In this document: in pieces, positions 36,916-45,238 of the stretch
Layout of the letters: each line of letters starts with the position of its first letter
Position numbering within the stretch: position 1 is the stretch's first letter
Origin: Bradyrhizobium sp. LTSP849
GTDB taxonomy: Bacteria; Pseudomonadota; Alphaproteobacteria; Rhizobiales; Xanthobacteraceae
Length of the DNA stretch: 64,000 nt
Assembly (NCBI RefSeq): GCF_000938255.1
Contig: NZ_JYMR01000002.1
Coordinates: 62,001-126,000, forward strand
Direction of reading: 5' to 3'
Notes under the pieces: model-generated
Told to the model about the DNA's origin: nothing
What the model saw: the letters and a program-made list of their open reading frames with translations, nothing else
The model's database searches: none
Position numbers and translations under genes: made by a program

Positions 36916-38166
36916 CTATTCACCTGCAAGCTTCAGTCTCGGCTTGGCGCCGCCTTCGAGGGCGCGCAGCCGGTTTTCCTCGCGCGCGATGTAGTCGCGG
37001 GTCATCGGCACCACGCCCTGGCGCTTGGTGAGCTGAAGCTGGAAGTTCATCATGTCCTGCTTGCGAAACGTCATCTCGCAGGCCGCGAGGTAAAACTCCC
37101 ACATCAGTGCGAAGCGCTCGTCGTAGAGCTGCACGGCTTCCTCGCGTCGGGCCATGAAGCGCTCCCGCCAGGCTTTCAGCGTCTCCGCATAATGCAGGCG
37201 CAGGATCTCGACGTCGCAGACTAGGAGCCCGGCGCGCTCGATCGAAGGCAGCACCTCCGACAGCGACGGGATGTAGCCGCCGGGAAAGATGTATTTGGCG
37301 ATCCAGGGGTTGGTCGAGTCCGGCCCTTGTGACCGGCCGATCGAATGCAGCAGCATGACGCCGTCCTCGCTCAGAAGCTCGGCACAGCGCTGGAAATAAG
37401 TATCGTAGAATTTGACTCCGACATGCTCGAGCATGCCGACCGAGACGATGCGGTCGAACGGCCCATCGATGTCGCGATAGTCCTGGAGCAGGAACCGCGC
37501 CGACCGCGTCAGGCCCTTCTCGGCGGCGCGGGAATTGGCAACCTGCAACTGTTCCGTCGACAGGGTGATGCCTGTGACGTCGGCGTCTGCGATCTCCGCG
37601 AGATAGAGGCCGAGCCCGCCCCAGCCCGAGCCGATGTCGAGCACGCGCTGGCCGCCTTTGACAAGCAACTTTGCGGCGATGTGCCGCTTCTTGGCGAGCT
37701 GGGCGTCGTCGAGCGTGGCCTCCGCCGTCTCGAAATAGGCGCAGCTATATTGCTTGTCGGCGTCGAGGAAGAGCGAATAGAGCCGGCCGTCGAGATCGTA
37801 GTGATGTGCGACATTGCTGCGGGAGCGCGTGCGCGGATTGAACTGCTTCAAGTGCCGCACGAAATAACGCAGGTGCCACCAAGGTTTTGCCCAGTGCGGC
37901 AATAGGTCGGGTTGATCGAGCAGGGTCGCGAGGGCATCAGCTATGGTGCCGCGCTCGACGACGAACTCGCCGTCCATATAGGCCTCACCAAGCCCGAGTT
38001 CGGGATTGATGAGGACTCTCCTTTGGGCGTCAGCAGTGACGAAGCGGACTTCGACCGGCTCACCAGTGCCGTCACCGACGCTAAATTTCAATCCTCCCGC
38101 CGTGGTCACCGTCATCGACCCGCGGCGGATGAATTGAGACAGGAATTTACGCAACAAACGGTCCAT
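36916..38166 (-). CDS. cfa: Cyclopropane-fatty-acyl-phospholipid synthase
   Basis: 416 residues from the ATG at 38166 (GAGAGGTG about nine bases ahead); the frame extends 30 codons further without support. The SAM-dependent methyltransferase motif is RVLDIGSGWGGLGLYLAE, with VSVGMLEHVGVKFYDTYF behind it and LGLGEAYMDGEF in the N-terminal lipid-binding domain. The enzyme adds a methylene across cis double bonds of membrane phospholipids, typically entering stationary phase. The C-terminal R-L-R-A-L-E-G-G-A tail is normal for the family. Confidence 0.93.
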   Translation of the reverse strand: MDRLLRKFLSQFIRRGSMTVTTAGGLKFSVGDGTGEPVEVRFVTADAQRRVLINPELGLGEAYMDGEFVVERGTIADALATLLDQPDLLPHWAKPWWHLRYFVRHLKQFNPRTRSRSNVAHHYDLDGRLYSLFLDADKQYSCAYFETAEATLDDAQLAKKRHIAAKLLVKGGQRVLDIGSGWGGLGLYLAEIADADVTGITLSTEQLQVANSRAAEKGLTRSARFLLQDYRDIDGPFDRIVSVGMLEHVGVKFYDTYFQRCAELLSEDGVMLLHSIGRSQGPDSTNPWIAKYIFPGGYIPSLSEVLPSIERAGLLVCDVEILRLHYAETLKAWRERFMARREEAVQLYDERFALMWEFYLAACEMTFRKQDMMNFQLQLTKRQGVVPMTRDYIAREENRLRALEGGAKPRLKLAGE

Positions 38167-38436
38167 CGACACACACCTCTCGAGCGAACCCGAAAAGAAG
38201 CGACTAAACCCGGCCGTCACACGCCTGAGACTATATTGGTTCCCATGCGTTCGCATGTAAATCTAGGCAGCCTGTGCCTGCCCCGCTATTGCGTTGTGTA
38301 CAAAGCCGATATTCGAAAAACGCGTAATCACATGCTTGTTCAGTGCGCTTCCATTCGCAGCGCAATCGGCTAAAAGGTGACCGCCGCCGCGCTGCATGCC
38401 GGCCGTATCTGTCGGATTTCAATGGAGATGATGGGA

Positions 38437-39450
38437 ATGTCGAGCCGAGCGCTCAGCCTCGCCACGGTGCTGTTTCTGATCGGCTTCGGCGCCACCGATG
38501 CCGTTCTGGCGCAGGCGACGAACCTCGAGGCCGGCAAGGCCCCATCCCAGATCTTCGCGCAGACCTGCAATGCTTGTCACAAGAGCCCGAGGGGTCTGTT
38601 GAAGACGGTAGCGCCGGGCTCGCTGCCGGGTTTCCTGCGTCAGCACTACACAACCAGCCCCGACATGGCTGGCGTGCTGGCCTCCTACCTCGTCTCTAAT
38701 GGTGCCACCGACGCCCGCTTCCAGTCCAAGGATGGCGCCAAGGACGGCAAGGACAAGAAGGACGGCGCCAAGGAGAAGGACGCCAATACCAACCCGGCGC
38801 AATCCCCTGACCATCAGGGCCGCCGCCAGCGCGCGCAAGAGGCCGCCAAGCCGGAAGGCGAGGGTGCGGCAGCTCCGGCGCCTGAAGGTCGTCAGAAGCG
38901 CGCGGCGCGGCCGAGCGAAGAGGGTGCAAAGGAAGGGGTAAAGCCCGAGGCCGGCACCGAGCCATCGCCCGAGGGCCGCAAGGCCAAGCGGCTCAGCAAG
39001 CGCGGCAAGCCGGGGACCGAGGATGCGGCTGCGCCGTCGTCCGGCGACAAGAAGGGTGAACCCAAGGCCGAACCGAAGAGCGACAGCGCAAAGATCGATT
39101 CTGGCCGCGACGAGTCCAAGCCCGAAAGCAGCAAGCCGTCCGAGAAGCCCGCCGAGACCAAGCCTGACAGTGCCAAGGTCGAGCCGAGCGGTAGCGAGGC
39201 TCCGGCGTTGCGTCCCGATCCGGTGCCGGCCGTGACGCCGGCCCCGCCTGCGGTCGCTGCGAAACCCGTTGAGCCGGCTGCGCCCAAGCCTGCTGAGGTT
39301 GCCGCTCCCAAATCGGCCGAGCCCGCCACCAGCGGCAGCTCCGAGCCGGCGGCCAAGCCGCAGGAATCGGCACCGCCGGCAACCGCCGCAGCTCCGCCGC
39401 CTGCGCCAGCCGATCAGTCTGGTCCGCCGACCCCGCCGATCTCGCGATAA
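38437..39450 (+). CDS. Exported CxxCH protein with long low-complexity tail
   Basis: About 337 residues from the ATG at 38437, chosen because GGAG lies nine bases ahead; ATGs at 38422, 38428 and 38431 are alternatives. Signal peptide SLATVLFLIGFGATDAVLAQ. Residues 28-90 hold a single c-type heme-like motif (FAQTCNACHKSPRGL), then a conserved HYTTSPDMAGVLASYLVSNG. The remaining 250 residues are Lys/Ala/Pro/Glu-rich repeats (KPE, KPAE). No distal axial ligand is evident beyond the Met in SPDMAG. Possibly a periplasmic cytochrome-like or cell-wall-binding protein. Confidence 0.75.
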   Translation: MSSRALSLATVLFLIGFGATDAVLAQATNLEAGKAPSQIFAQTCNACHKSPRGLLKTVAPGSLPGFLRQHYTTSPDMAGVLASYLVSNGATDARFQSKDGAKDGKDKKDGAKEKDANTNPAQSPDHQGRRQRAQEAAKPEGEGAAAPAPEGRQKRAARPSEEGAKEGVKPEAGTEPSPEGRKAKRLSKRGKPGTEDAAAPSSGDKKGEPKAEPKSDSAKIDSGRDESKPESSKPSEKPAETKPDSAKVEPSGSEAPALRPDPVPAVTPAPPAVAAKPVEPAAPKPAEVAAPKSAEPATSGSSEPAAKPQESAPPATAAAPPPAPADQSGPPTPPISR

Positions 39451-39515
39451 GCCAATTTTCAGATCGATCCACGGAGGTCGCGCCGTCGCGGCCTCCGTGT
39501 CGTCTTGACCGTAAT

Positions 39516-39535
39516 TAGAGTATTACTCTAGAGTA
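39516..39535. promoter_or_regulatory. Interleaved palindromic operator ahead of a TetR gene
   Basis: TAGAGTA-T-TACTCTA (39516-39530) is a perfect palindrome, and its right half is shared with a second perfect palindrome TACTCTAGAGTA (39524-39535). Three half-sites in alternating orientation lie 19 bases before the start of the TetR gene at 39554. This is the kind of site a TetR dimer uses for autoregulation. Binding is inferred. Confidence 0.6.
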
Positions 39536-39553
39536 TAAATCTAGGAGATACGG

Positions 39554-40165
39554 ATGACATCCGGCGTGCGTGAGGAGCTGTTGGCGGCGGGGCTCGCGGT
39601 GTTCGACCGTGTCGGCTTCGAGGGCGCGACGGTGGCCGCAATCCGCACCAAAGCGCGCGCCTCCAACGGCAGCTTCTTTCATGTCTTCGGCTCCAAGAAG
39701 GAGCTCGCCGGCGCGCTGTTCCTGGAAGTGCTGCGGCACTATCACGCTGCGATGCTCGCCGCGCTCGATCCCGTGCCCGATGCGCCGCAGGGCATCGATC
39801 GCCTGATCCGCGCTCATCTCGACTGGGTCGTGTTGAGCCGCCGCGAGGCGCGCTATCTCTTCGAGATCTCGCGCAGCGAATGGAGCGAGGACGTTCGCGA
39901 CGCCCAGCGCGCGGAGAATGCACGCCTTGCCGAAGGCCTCGAGCGCTGGCGTGCGCCGCTGGTCGCGCGCGGCGAGCTTTTGCCGATGGCGCCGGTGATG
40001 TTTGTCAGCCAGCTGATCGGCCCGGCGCAGATATTCTGCCGCGCCTTCCTGTCGGGGCGCGACCGCGCCGATCCGCGCGCTGAGGCCGAGACTCTGATCG
40101 CCTGCGCCATCCGCGCGCTGGTGCCGCTCGGGCGCATCCACAACAAGGAAGGAGTCGCGTCATGA
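39554..40165 (+). CDS. TetR/AcrR family transcriptional regulator
   Basis: 203 residues. The N-terminal helix-turn-helix is ELLAAGLAVFDRVGFEGATV, then IRTKARASNGSFFHVFGSKK (residues 7-50); the rest is helical. The ATG is preceded by AGGAGAT. The stop overlaps the start of the thioesterase gene (ATGA), so the two form an operon and the regulator probably responds to an acyl-type ligand. A palindromic operator candidate lies just upstream. Confidence 0.9.
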   Translation: MTSGVREELLAAGLAVFDRVGFEGATVAAIRTKARASNGSFFHVFGSKKELAGALFLEVLRHYHAAMLAALDPVPDAPQGIDRLIRAHLDWVVLSRREARYLFEISRSEWSEDVRDAQRAENARLAEGLERWRAPLVARGELLPMAPVMFVSQLIGPAQIFCRAFLSGRDRADPRAEAETLIACAIRALVPLGRIHNKEGVAS

Positions 40166-40629
40166 GCAGCGAAGCCGATCCCGAGTTCGCAGCTGTAGCT
40201 GAGCGCATTCACGCCAATGTCGGCCGGCAGGGTTTTATGAACCTGGTCGGTGCCGAACTGTCCGAGCTGTCGCGCGGCACCTGTACGATCGCGGTCGAGC
40301 GCCGGCCGGAGCTGTTGCAGCAGCACGGCTTCTTCCATGGCGGCGTCACCGCCTTCCTGGTCGACAATGCCACGACCATCGCAGCCGCCACCTCGCGTGG
40401 CCAAGCGGCGCTGACGGCGGAATACAAGCTCAACCTGTTATCGCCGGCAGTCGGTGAGAAGCTGATCTGCCGGGCGCGCGTGATCAAGCCGGGCCGCCAG
40501 GTCTCCGTGGTCGCCGCCGATGTGTTCTGCGTGAGCGACGGCGTCGAGAAACATACGGCAACCGCGTTGGCCTCGATTGCGATGCTGAGCGAGGACGTCG
40601 CCGCAAAAACGAAAAGCCCGGCCGCTTGA
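40162..40629 (+). CDS. PaaI family hotdog-fold thioesterase
   Basis: 155 residues of the hotdog fold. The catalytic region is QQHGFFHGGVTAFLVDNATT (H-G-G with Asp at the helix start), followed by TAEYKLNLLSPAVGEKL and VVAADVFCVSDG. These enzymes cleave CoA thioesters, often aromatic or short-chain. It is translated from an ATGA overlap with the TetR gene. Its last codons and stop are part of the terminator hairpin at 40614-40642. Confidence 0.9.
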   Translation: MSSEADPEFAAVAERIHANVGRQGFMNLVGAELSELSRGTCTIAVERRPELLQQHGFFHGGVTAFLVDNATTIAAATSRGQAALTAEYKLNLLSPAVGEKLICRARVIKPGRQVSVVAADVFCVSDGVEKHTATALASIAMLSEDVAAKTKSPAA

Positions 40630-40642
40630 GGCGGCCGGGCTT
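40614..40642 (-). terminator. Rho-independent terminator of the rpsF-rplI operon
   Basis: A 12-bp stem (AAGCCCGGCCGC with GCGGCCGGGCTT) closes a five-base loop. On the minus strand it follows the rplI stop by about 24 bases and is trailed by TTTTCGTTTTTG, a good T run. On the plus strand the T run is short, so it is mainly the terminator of the ribosomal-protein operon. The TGA stop of the convergent thioesterase gene lies in the loop. Confidence 0.85.
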
Positions 40643-40665
40643 CGTTGCCTGCTTGAACGCGAGGC

Positions 40666-41271
40666 TTACTTCTCGGTCTCTTCCGCAGCCGGCGCCGGCT
40701 CGGCGTCGTCCTGCTGGGCTTCCGGATCGAAGAACTCGCCGGCGGCGGCGATCGCTTCGGCGGCTGCGTCGCGGTCTTCGTTGCGGGTCGAGATGTCCTC
40801 GCCGCGGTTGATGCGCTCGGCCTCGTCCTGGCTGCGCGCAACCGTGACGGAGACCTCAACCTCGACCTCGGGATGAACGGCGACGGTGATGGTGTGCTTG
40901 CCGATGGTCTTGATCGGCGCGTCGAGCTGCACCTGCGGACGGTCGAGCGAAACGCCATCGGCTTCGAACGCCGTGACGACGTCGCGCACGGTGACCGAGC
41001 CGAACAGCTGGCCGGCTTCAGAAGCCTGACGGATCACGACGATGTTCTTGCCCTGGATCTTCTCGGCGATCTTGGAGGCCTCGCCCTTACTCTGGAGGTT
41101 GCGAGCCTCGAGGTCGGCCTTCATGCCGTCGTACTTGGCGCGGTTGCCTTCGGTGGCGCGCAGCGCCTTGCCGCGCTTGAGCAGGAAATTACGGGCATAG
41201 CCGTCGCGAACCTTCACGACTTCGCCCATCTGACCGAGCTTGCTCACGCGTTCCAGCAAAATGACTTCCAT
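40666..41271 (-). CDS. rplI: 50S ribosomal protein L9
   Basis: 201 residues from the ATG at 41271. The N-terminal domain [19 protein letters not shown] and [16 protein letters not shown] is diagnostic; the long connecting helix and C-terminal domain ([11 protein letters not shown]) follow. About 45 extra residues at the C-terminus are acidic and alanine-rich ([20 protein letters not shown]), giving a protein longer than the 149 residues of E. coli L9. It is the last gene of the S6-S18-DUF2232-L9 operon. Confidence 0.96.
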   Translation of the reverse strand: MEVILLERVSKLGQMGEVVKVRDGYARNFLLKRGKALRATEGNRAKYDGMKADLEARNLQSKGEASKIAEKIQGKNIVVIRQASEAGQLFGSVTVRDVVTAFEADGVSLDRPQVQLDAPIKTIGKHTITVAVHPEVEVEVSVTVARSQDEAERINRGEDISTRNEDRDAAAEAIAAAGEFFDPEAQQDDAEPAPAAEETEK

Positions 41272-41318
41272 ATTCGTTCTCCTTTGAAGTGCTCTGAGTT
41301 TCAGTTTCGGGGTTGGAC

Positions 41319-42293
41319 TTAAGAGGTCGGCAGCGGTGGCGGCTGCCGGTTGCGCAGAAATCGTTCGCGGAAGCCGAACACGGCGTCCGCAAGGCCGAGG
41401 ATCACCATCGCGATCACCGGCCAGCCGAACACGACGACGACGGCATAGGTCGAGCCGAGCCAGAAGGCGCGGCTCTTCAGCGCCAGCGTCAACGTATGCA
41501 GGACGGCGAAGCCGGTCAGTGCGTAGGCCATCATCAGCGCCGCCGTCGTGATCTGAGCGAGGATCGCGAGCAAGCCGCCGGTGAAGCAGAAGGCGAGCGC
41601 GATGCAGAGCACGGCGAGCGTCATCGGCGGCAGTTCGGCCGCCATCAGATCCGGCCAGGGACGTCGCAGCCGGCCAGACGTCGCCGTCACCTTGGCGCTG
41701 AGCCAGAGGTTGAGGGTGAGCGTCATCATCGCGACAATGGTGGCGGCGGCCGGCGCGATCGTCACGAGCGCGTCGACGAACTGGTCGGCCTCGCCCGAGA
41801 CCTGCGGGTCGGCGGCGCGGAGGATGCGCACCAGGCCGCGCCGCAGCGTGCCGGTAATGGTCTCGGCATCGGTGCCGAGCGTGAGCAGGGCGGCGATCGT
41901 GGTCAGTGTGGCAAAGCCCGCGACCCACAGCAGGATGCGGCCGACAGGATACCATTCGATGTCGGGTGCGGTCGGCGCTTCGGTGGCATGGGAAGAGGCG
42001 GCGCCGTCCACCGGCCGGCCGAGCAGGACGAGATGGCCGAGCCACCAGGCCGGCAGCGCGACGGTGACGGCGAAGGCGAGGCAGTAGGGCAGGCCGAACA
42101 GGGCGCCGAGGGCGATCGCGGCGCCGATGCCGCCGAGGGTTGCGCAAAGCGGCCCCCAGCCGATCGAGGCCACCATCAGCGGCAGCGGTGCGAGATAGAA
42201 CAGCACGAGCGAGATCAGCGCGCCCGAAATAATCGAGGCGAACATCAGGGCCGACGCAGCGCCGGCGATCAGGGCGATCAGTGCAAAGGTCAT
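41319..42293 (-). CDS. DUF2232 family membrane protein
   Basis: 324 residues from the ATG at 42293, with GGAGCGGGACAG upstream. About eight or nine hydrophobic segments cover the whole length ([60 protein letters not shown]). The family (related to Bacillus YybS) commonly sits between rpsR and rplI in alphaproteobacteria. No function is established. It is embedded in the ribosomal protein operon behind a strong hairpin. Confidence 0.9.
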   Translation of the reverse strand: MTFALIALIAGAASALMFASIISGALISLVLFYLAPLPLMVASIGWGPLCATLGGIGAAIALGALFGLPYCLAFAVTVALPAWWLGHLVLLGRPVDGAASSHATEAPTAPDIEWYPVGRILLWVAGFATLTTIAALLTLGTDAETITGTLRRGLVRILRAADPQVSGEADQFVDALVTIAPAAATIVAMMTLTLNLWLSAKVTATSGRLRRPWPDLMAAELPPMTLAVLCIALAFCFTGGLLAILAQITTAALMMAYALTGFAVLHTLTLALKSRAFWLGSTYAVVVVFGWPVIAMVILGLADAVFGFRERFLRNRQPPPLPTS

Positions 42294-42385
42294 CAGCTGT
42301 CCCGCTCCCTTCGAGCGGTTAGAGGCATCTCGCCCCAACCATCGGCGACCGGACGACCCGGAAGCCTTATGAAATTCAAAGAGTG

Positions 42386-42413
42386 CGGCCGGCGGCGATG
42401 TCGCCGCCGGCCG
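42386..42413 (-). terminator. Strong hairpin between rpsR and the DUF2232 gene
   Basis: A 12-bp GC-only stem (CGGCCGGCGGCG with CGCCGCCGGCCG) closes a four-base ATGT loop eight bases after the rpsR stop. On the minus strand it is followed by CACTCTTTGAATTTC, a weak T tract. It is likely a processing or attenuation signal that lowers expression of the DUF2232 gene and rplI relative to S6 and S18, or isolates them. Confidence 0.55.
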
Positions 42414-42421
42414 AATTCGTC

Positions 42422-42661
42422 TTAGCGAATGACGTAGGGCAGCAGGCCCAGGAACCGCGCGCGCTTGATGGCGCGGGCGAGCTCACGCTGCTTCTTCGCG
42501 GACACCGCGGTGATGCGGCTCGGCACGATCTTGCCGCGCTCGGAGACGTAACGCATCAGCAGCTTGGAGTCCTTGTAGTCGATCTTCGGAGCATTCGCGC
42601 CCGTGAACGGGCAGCTCTTGCGGCGACGGAAAAACGGACGGCGTGCACCAGCTTCAGCCAT
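42422..42661 (-). CDS. rpsR: 30S ribosomal protein S18
   Basis: 79 residues. The sequence [20 protein letters not shown] and [20 protein letters not shown] is diagnostic of S18, and the length is usual. The cysteine in S-C-P-F is the single remaining ligand of an ancestral zinc site. It starts five bases after the rpsF stop; S6 and S18 bind each other and 16S rRNA as a pair. Confidence 0.97.
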   Translation of the reverse strand: MAEAGARRPFFRRRKSCPFTGANAPKIDYKDSKLLMRYVSERGKIVPSRITAVSAKKQRELARAIKRARFLGLLPYVIR

Positions 42662-42666
42662 TGATC

Positions 42667-43170
42667 TTACTCCGCATCCGTCGTCGTGGTGGTTTCAGCT
42701 TCGTCGCGCGGACGGCGCGGGCCGCGATCGCCGCGGAAGCCGCCGTCACGATCGCCACCACGGAAACCGCCCTCGCGGTCGCCACGGAAGCCGCCGCCTT
42801 CACGATCGCGGAAGCCACCACCACGGTCGTCACGCTCGCGGTCGCGGTCGGCCTTGCGCATCATCGCGGACGGGCCTTCCTCGAGCTCTTCGACGCGAAC
42901 GCTGAGATAGCGGATCACGTCTTCGCTGATCCGCTCCTGGCGCTCGATCTCGGCGATCGCCGCAGACGGCGCCTCGATGTTGAGCAGCACGAAGTGCGCC
43001 TTGCGATTCTTGTTCATGCGATAGGTGAGGGAGCGCACGCCCCAATTCTCGGTCTTGGTGACCTTGCCGCCGAGACCCTCGACGATGCCGGTCATCTGCG
43101 CAGTCAGCTCTTCGACCTGCTGCGTGCTCGCGTCTTGGCGCGCGAGAAAAACATGCTCATAGAGAGCCAT
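42667..43170 (-). CDS. rpsF: 30S ribosomal protein S6 with RGG-rich tail
   Basis: 167 residues from the ATG at 43170; the frame starts nine codons earlier without a ribosome site. Residues 1-100 are a normal S6 domain ([35 protein letters not shown]). Residues 110-155 add a basic, glycine-rich tail with repeated GGGFR/GDR units ([20 protein letters not shown]), then an acidic Thr-rich end. E. coli S6 has a poly-Glu tail instead. The RGG tail may contact RNA. Expression probably controlled by the leader at 43174-43237. Confidence 0.96.
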   Translation of the reverse strand: MALYEHVFLARQDASTQQVEELTAQMTGIVEGLGGKVTKTENWGVRSLTYRMNKNRKAHFVLLNIEAPSAAIAEIERQERISEDVIRYLSVRVEELEEGPSAMMRKADRDRERDDRGGGFRDREGGGFRGDREGGFRGGDRDGGFRGDRGPRRPRDEAETTTTTDAE

Positions 43171-43173
43171 GGA

Positions 43174-43237
43174 AGTCCTTTCCTCATGTTGGCGCATCGC
43201 CCGGCGTCAAGCCCTTAAGAGGCCTTCGGAAAGGACT
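43174..43237 (-). promoter_or_regulatory. Candidate S6:S18 autoregulatory leader of rpsF
   Basis: On the minus strand, AGTCCTTTCC (43237-43228) is perfectly complementary over ten bases to GGAAAGGACT (43183-43174), which contains the ribosome-binding site three bases before the ATG at 43170. Directly after the 5' strand comes CCGAAGG; a CCG in an internal loop is the hallmark of the S6:S18 leader motif. S6-S18 binding would be expected to hold the stem closed. The motif class is known; this instance is inferred by eye. Confidence 0.55.
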
Positions 43238-43465
43238 CTGGGATTAAGCTCAGAAGGCGGAAGCACGGGACGACGGGCCGACTGGCCCTGCCACACCAAA
43301 ATCACGAATGATTTGTTGAGACCGTCCGTTCAGCTCCCGGCCGGGGTCTGCGGATGGCGCGCTTATACGGATTTTGGCCGGCTTTGCAAGGTTGCAGGAC
43401 CGGGTTTCGGCCCGGATGGTCCCGGTATAGACGCGTCAGGGTAGCCGGGCAGCTTGATTTAGTTG
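43238..43465. other. Divergent promoter region between rpsF and a TetR gene
   Basis: No reading frame with coding character. It should hold the rpsF promoter on the minus strand and that of the TetR gene on the plus strand. GGGCCGACTGGCCC near 43276 is a small palindrome. Nothing else recognisable. Confidence 0.4.
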
Positions 43466-43482
43466 TTTGTATGGCATACAAA
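43466..43482. promoter_or_regulatory. Perfect palindromic operator TTTGTATG-G-CATACAAA
   Basis: A 17-base perfect palindrome in an otherwise GC-rich region, 20 bases before the ATG of the TetR gene at 43503. It is AT-rich and would overlap the -10 region or start of transcription, so bound repressor would block the regulator-desaturase operon. This is the typical architecture of autoregulated TetR pairs. Binding is inferred. Confidence 0.65.
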
Positions 43483-43502
43483 TAAGCCAAGGGAGAGGGC
43501 CA

Positions 43503-44210
43503 ATGACGGAAAAGTCGGTCCAGGGGCCGCTTGAGCCATCGGCTGGCGACCCCAAGCACGTCGCGCGTGCGACACGCTCGGCCGGTCGCAAGATGCGTTC
43601 CCTGCTGCTGGATGCGGCGAGCCCGCTGTTTCGGGAGCAGGGGCTGTCGGGCACCTCGATCACCGATATTGTAGCCGCCGCGGACGCGTTCCCGAGCCAG
43701 ATCACCTATTACTTCGGCACCAAGGAGGCGCTGTTCGTCGAATGCGCCTGCCGCGATCTGTTGTATCTGGCGCGCGCGACCGAACAGGCCGCGCTGAAGG
43801 CGCGCTCGCCGCGGGAGTACACCCACGCGCTGGCCGAGACGGTGACGGCAAGCGATTCGATCGCCTTCTTCGCCGAGGCGCTGACGCTGACGCGGCGGCG
43901 CCAGGATCTTGCGCCGCTGGTCGAGCGCACCATCGAGCGCCTGCACAGCGAAGGTGCACGCGCTTATGCGAGCCAGGTTGCGCGGCACGGCTGGCGCTCC
44001 CTGCGTGCGCCCGACGAAAGCTCGCGGCGGTTCTGGGCGGTGGCCGTGGGTGTCATCCTCGAAGGCTACGCCATGGGCCGTTCACCGGATCAGCTCTGTG
44101 CCGAGATGCTGCGCGTGCTCGGCGAGCAGGCAAAATCCACTGGCGATGCCGCGCGCCTTCGCCTTGTCGACGACCGCGACGCTTCAACCAGTTCGAATGG
44201 GGAGAGTTAG
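43503..44210 (+). CDS. TetR/AcrR family regulator of the adjacent desaturase
   Basis: 235 residues from the ATG at 43503, with GGGAGAGGG ahead; an in-frame ATG at 43467 lies inside the operator and is unlikely. The helix-turn-helix (LLLDAASPLFREQGLSGTSI; IVAAADAFPSQITYYFGTKE) begins near residue 32 after an unusual polar N-terminal arm. The stop is two bases from the desaturase ATG, so they form one operon. A fatty-acid or acyl-CoA ligand, as for DesT-like regulators, would make sense but is inference. Confidence 0.9.
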   Translation: MTEKSVQGPLEPSAGDPKHVARATRSAGRKMRSLLLDAASPLFREQGLSGTSITDIVAAADAFPSQITYYFGTKEALFVECACRDLLYLARATEQAALKARSPREYTHALAETVTASDSIAFFAEALTLTRRRQDLAPLVERTIERLHSEGARAYASQVARHGWRSLRAPDESSRRFWAVAVGVILEGYAMGRSPDQLCAEMLRVLGEQAKSTGDAARLRLVDDRDASTSSNGES

Positions 44211-44212
44211 CC

Positions 44213-45238
44213 ATGACCGCGCTTCGCATGCGTGCCCGCGATTTCCTGACCGAGGACCAACTCGTCGACGTGCGCCAGCGCGTGACATGGAAGGGCGTGG
44301 CGCTGATCGCACACGCCTGGGCGCTGATATCAGGCGCGATTGCGCTCGTTGCATGGTGGCCCAATCCGCTGACCTACATTTTCGCGGTCGCCATCATCGG
44401 CTCGCGCCAGCTTGGGCTTGCGATCCTCATGCATGACGGCGCGCATGGTTGCCTCTCTGCCGACGAGACAACCAATCTGACGCTGAGCCAATGGTTCTGC
44501 GCCTATCCGATCTTCGCGGAGACGCGCAGCTATCGCCGCTATCACCTCCAGCATCACGCGCGCACGCAGCAGGAGGACGATCCTGATCTCGTGCTGTCGG
44601 CGCCGTTTCCGATCACGAAGCTAAGCTATCGCCGCAAATTCATTCGCGATCTGACCGGACAGACCGGCTATCAGCAGCGCAAGGCGCAACTGCTCAACGC
44701 GCTGGGACCAAAGGATTGGTCGTTGCGGCAGCGTCTTGCGCATTTTTGGGAAAAACTCGGCCCGCAATGCGCCGTCAATGCCGTGATGTTTGCCGCGCTC
44801 GCGGCGGCCGGCGTGTGGTGGGCCTATCCGCTGCTATGGCTGGTGCCGCTGGTGACTTGGATGATGGTCATCACCCGCATCCGCAACATCGCCGAGCACG
44901 CCGTCGTCCCTGACAGCAGCGATCCACTGCGCAACACCCGCACGACGCATGCCAATTTTCTCGAGCGACTGTTCATTGCGCCGTACTACGTGAACTATCA
45001 CCTAGAGCATCATCTCTTGTTCTACGTACCCTGCTACAATCTGCCGAAGGTCCATCGCCTGCTCAGCGAGAGCCGGCATGCCGGGGCGATGGAAGTGCAG
45101 CCGAACTACGCCGCAGTGCTGCGGCTCGCCACCGCAAAGCCGAATCACGACGACCGGCCAGGGCAATTGGCAAGCAGCGCACGCCGCGCGAGGGCCGGCG
45201 CGGAGGTCGGTGCGGATCAGAAGGCCGGCGGTTTCTAG
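44213..45238 (+). CDS. Membrane fatty acid desaturase family protein
   Basis: 341 residues. Three histidine boxes bind the di-iron centre: HDGAHG at about residue 77, HLQHHARTQ at about 117 and YHLEHHLLFYVP near 265. Membrane helices are GVALIAHAWALISGAIALVA, YIFAVAIIGSRQLGLAIL and two near residues 200-225. It is expected to introduce double bonds or hydroxyls into membrane lipid acyl chains. A polar tail of about 40 residues ends in KAGGF. Its stop overlaps the convergent GGDEF gene by four bases. Confidence 0.9.
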   Translation: MTALRMRARDFLTEDQLVDVRQRVTWKGVALIAHAWALISGAIALVAWWPNPLTYIFAVAIIGSRQLGLAILMHDGAHGCLSADETTNLTLSQWFCAYPIFAETRSYRRYHLQHHARTQQEDDPDLVLSAPFPITKLSYRRKFIRDLTGQTGYQQRKAQLLNALGPKDWSLRQRLAHFWEKLGPQCAVNAVMFAALAAAGVWWAYPLLWLVPLVTWMMVITRIRNIAEHAVVPDSSDPLRNTRTTHANFLERLFIAPYYVNYHLEHHLLFYVPCYNLPKVHRLLSESRHAGAMEVQPNYAAVLRLATAKPNHDDRPGQLASSARRARAGAEVGADQKAGGF

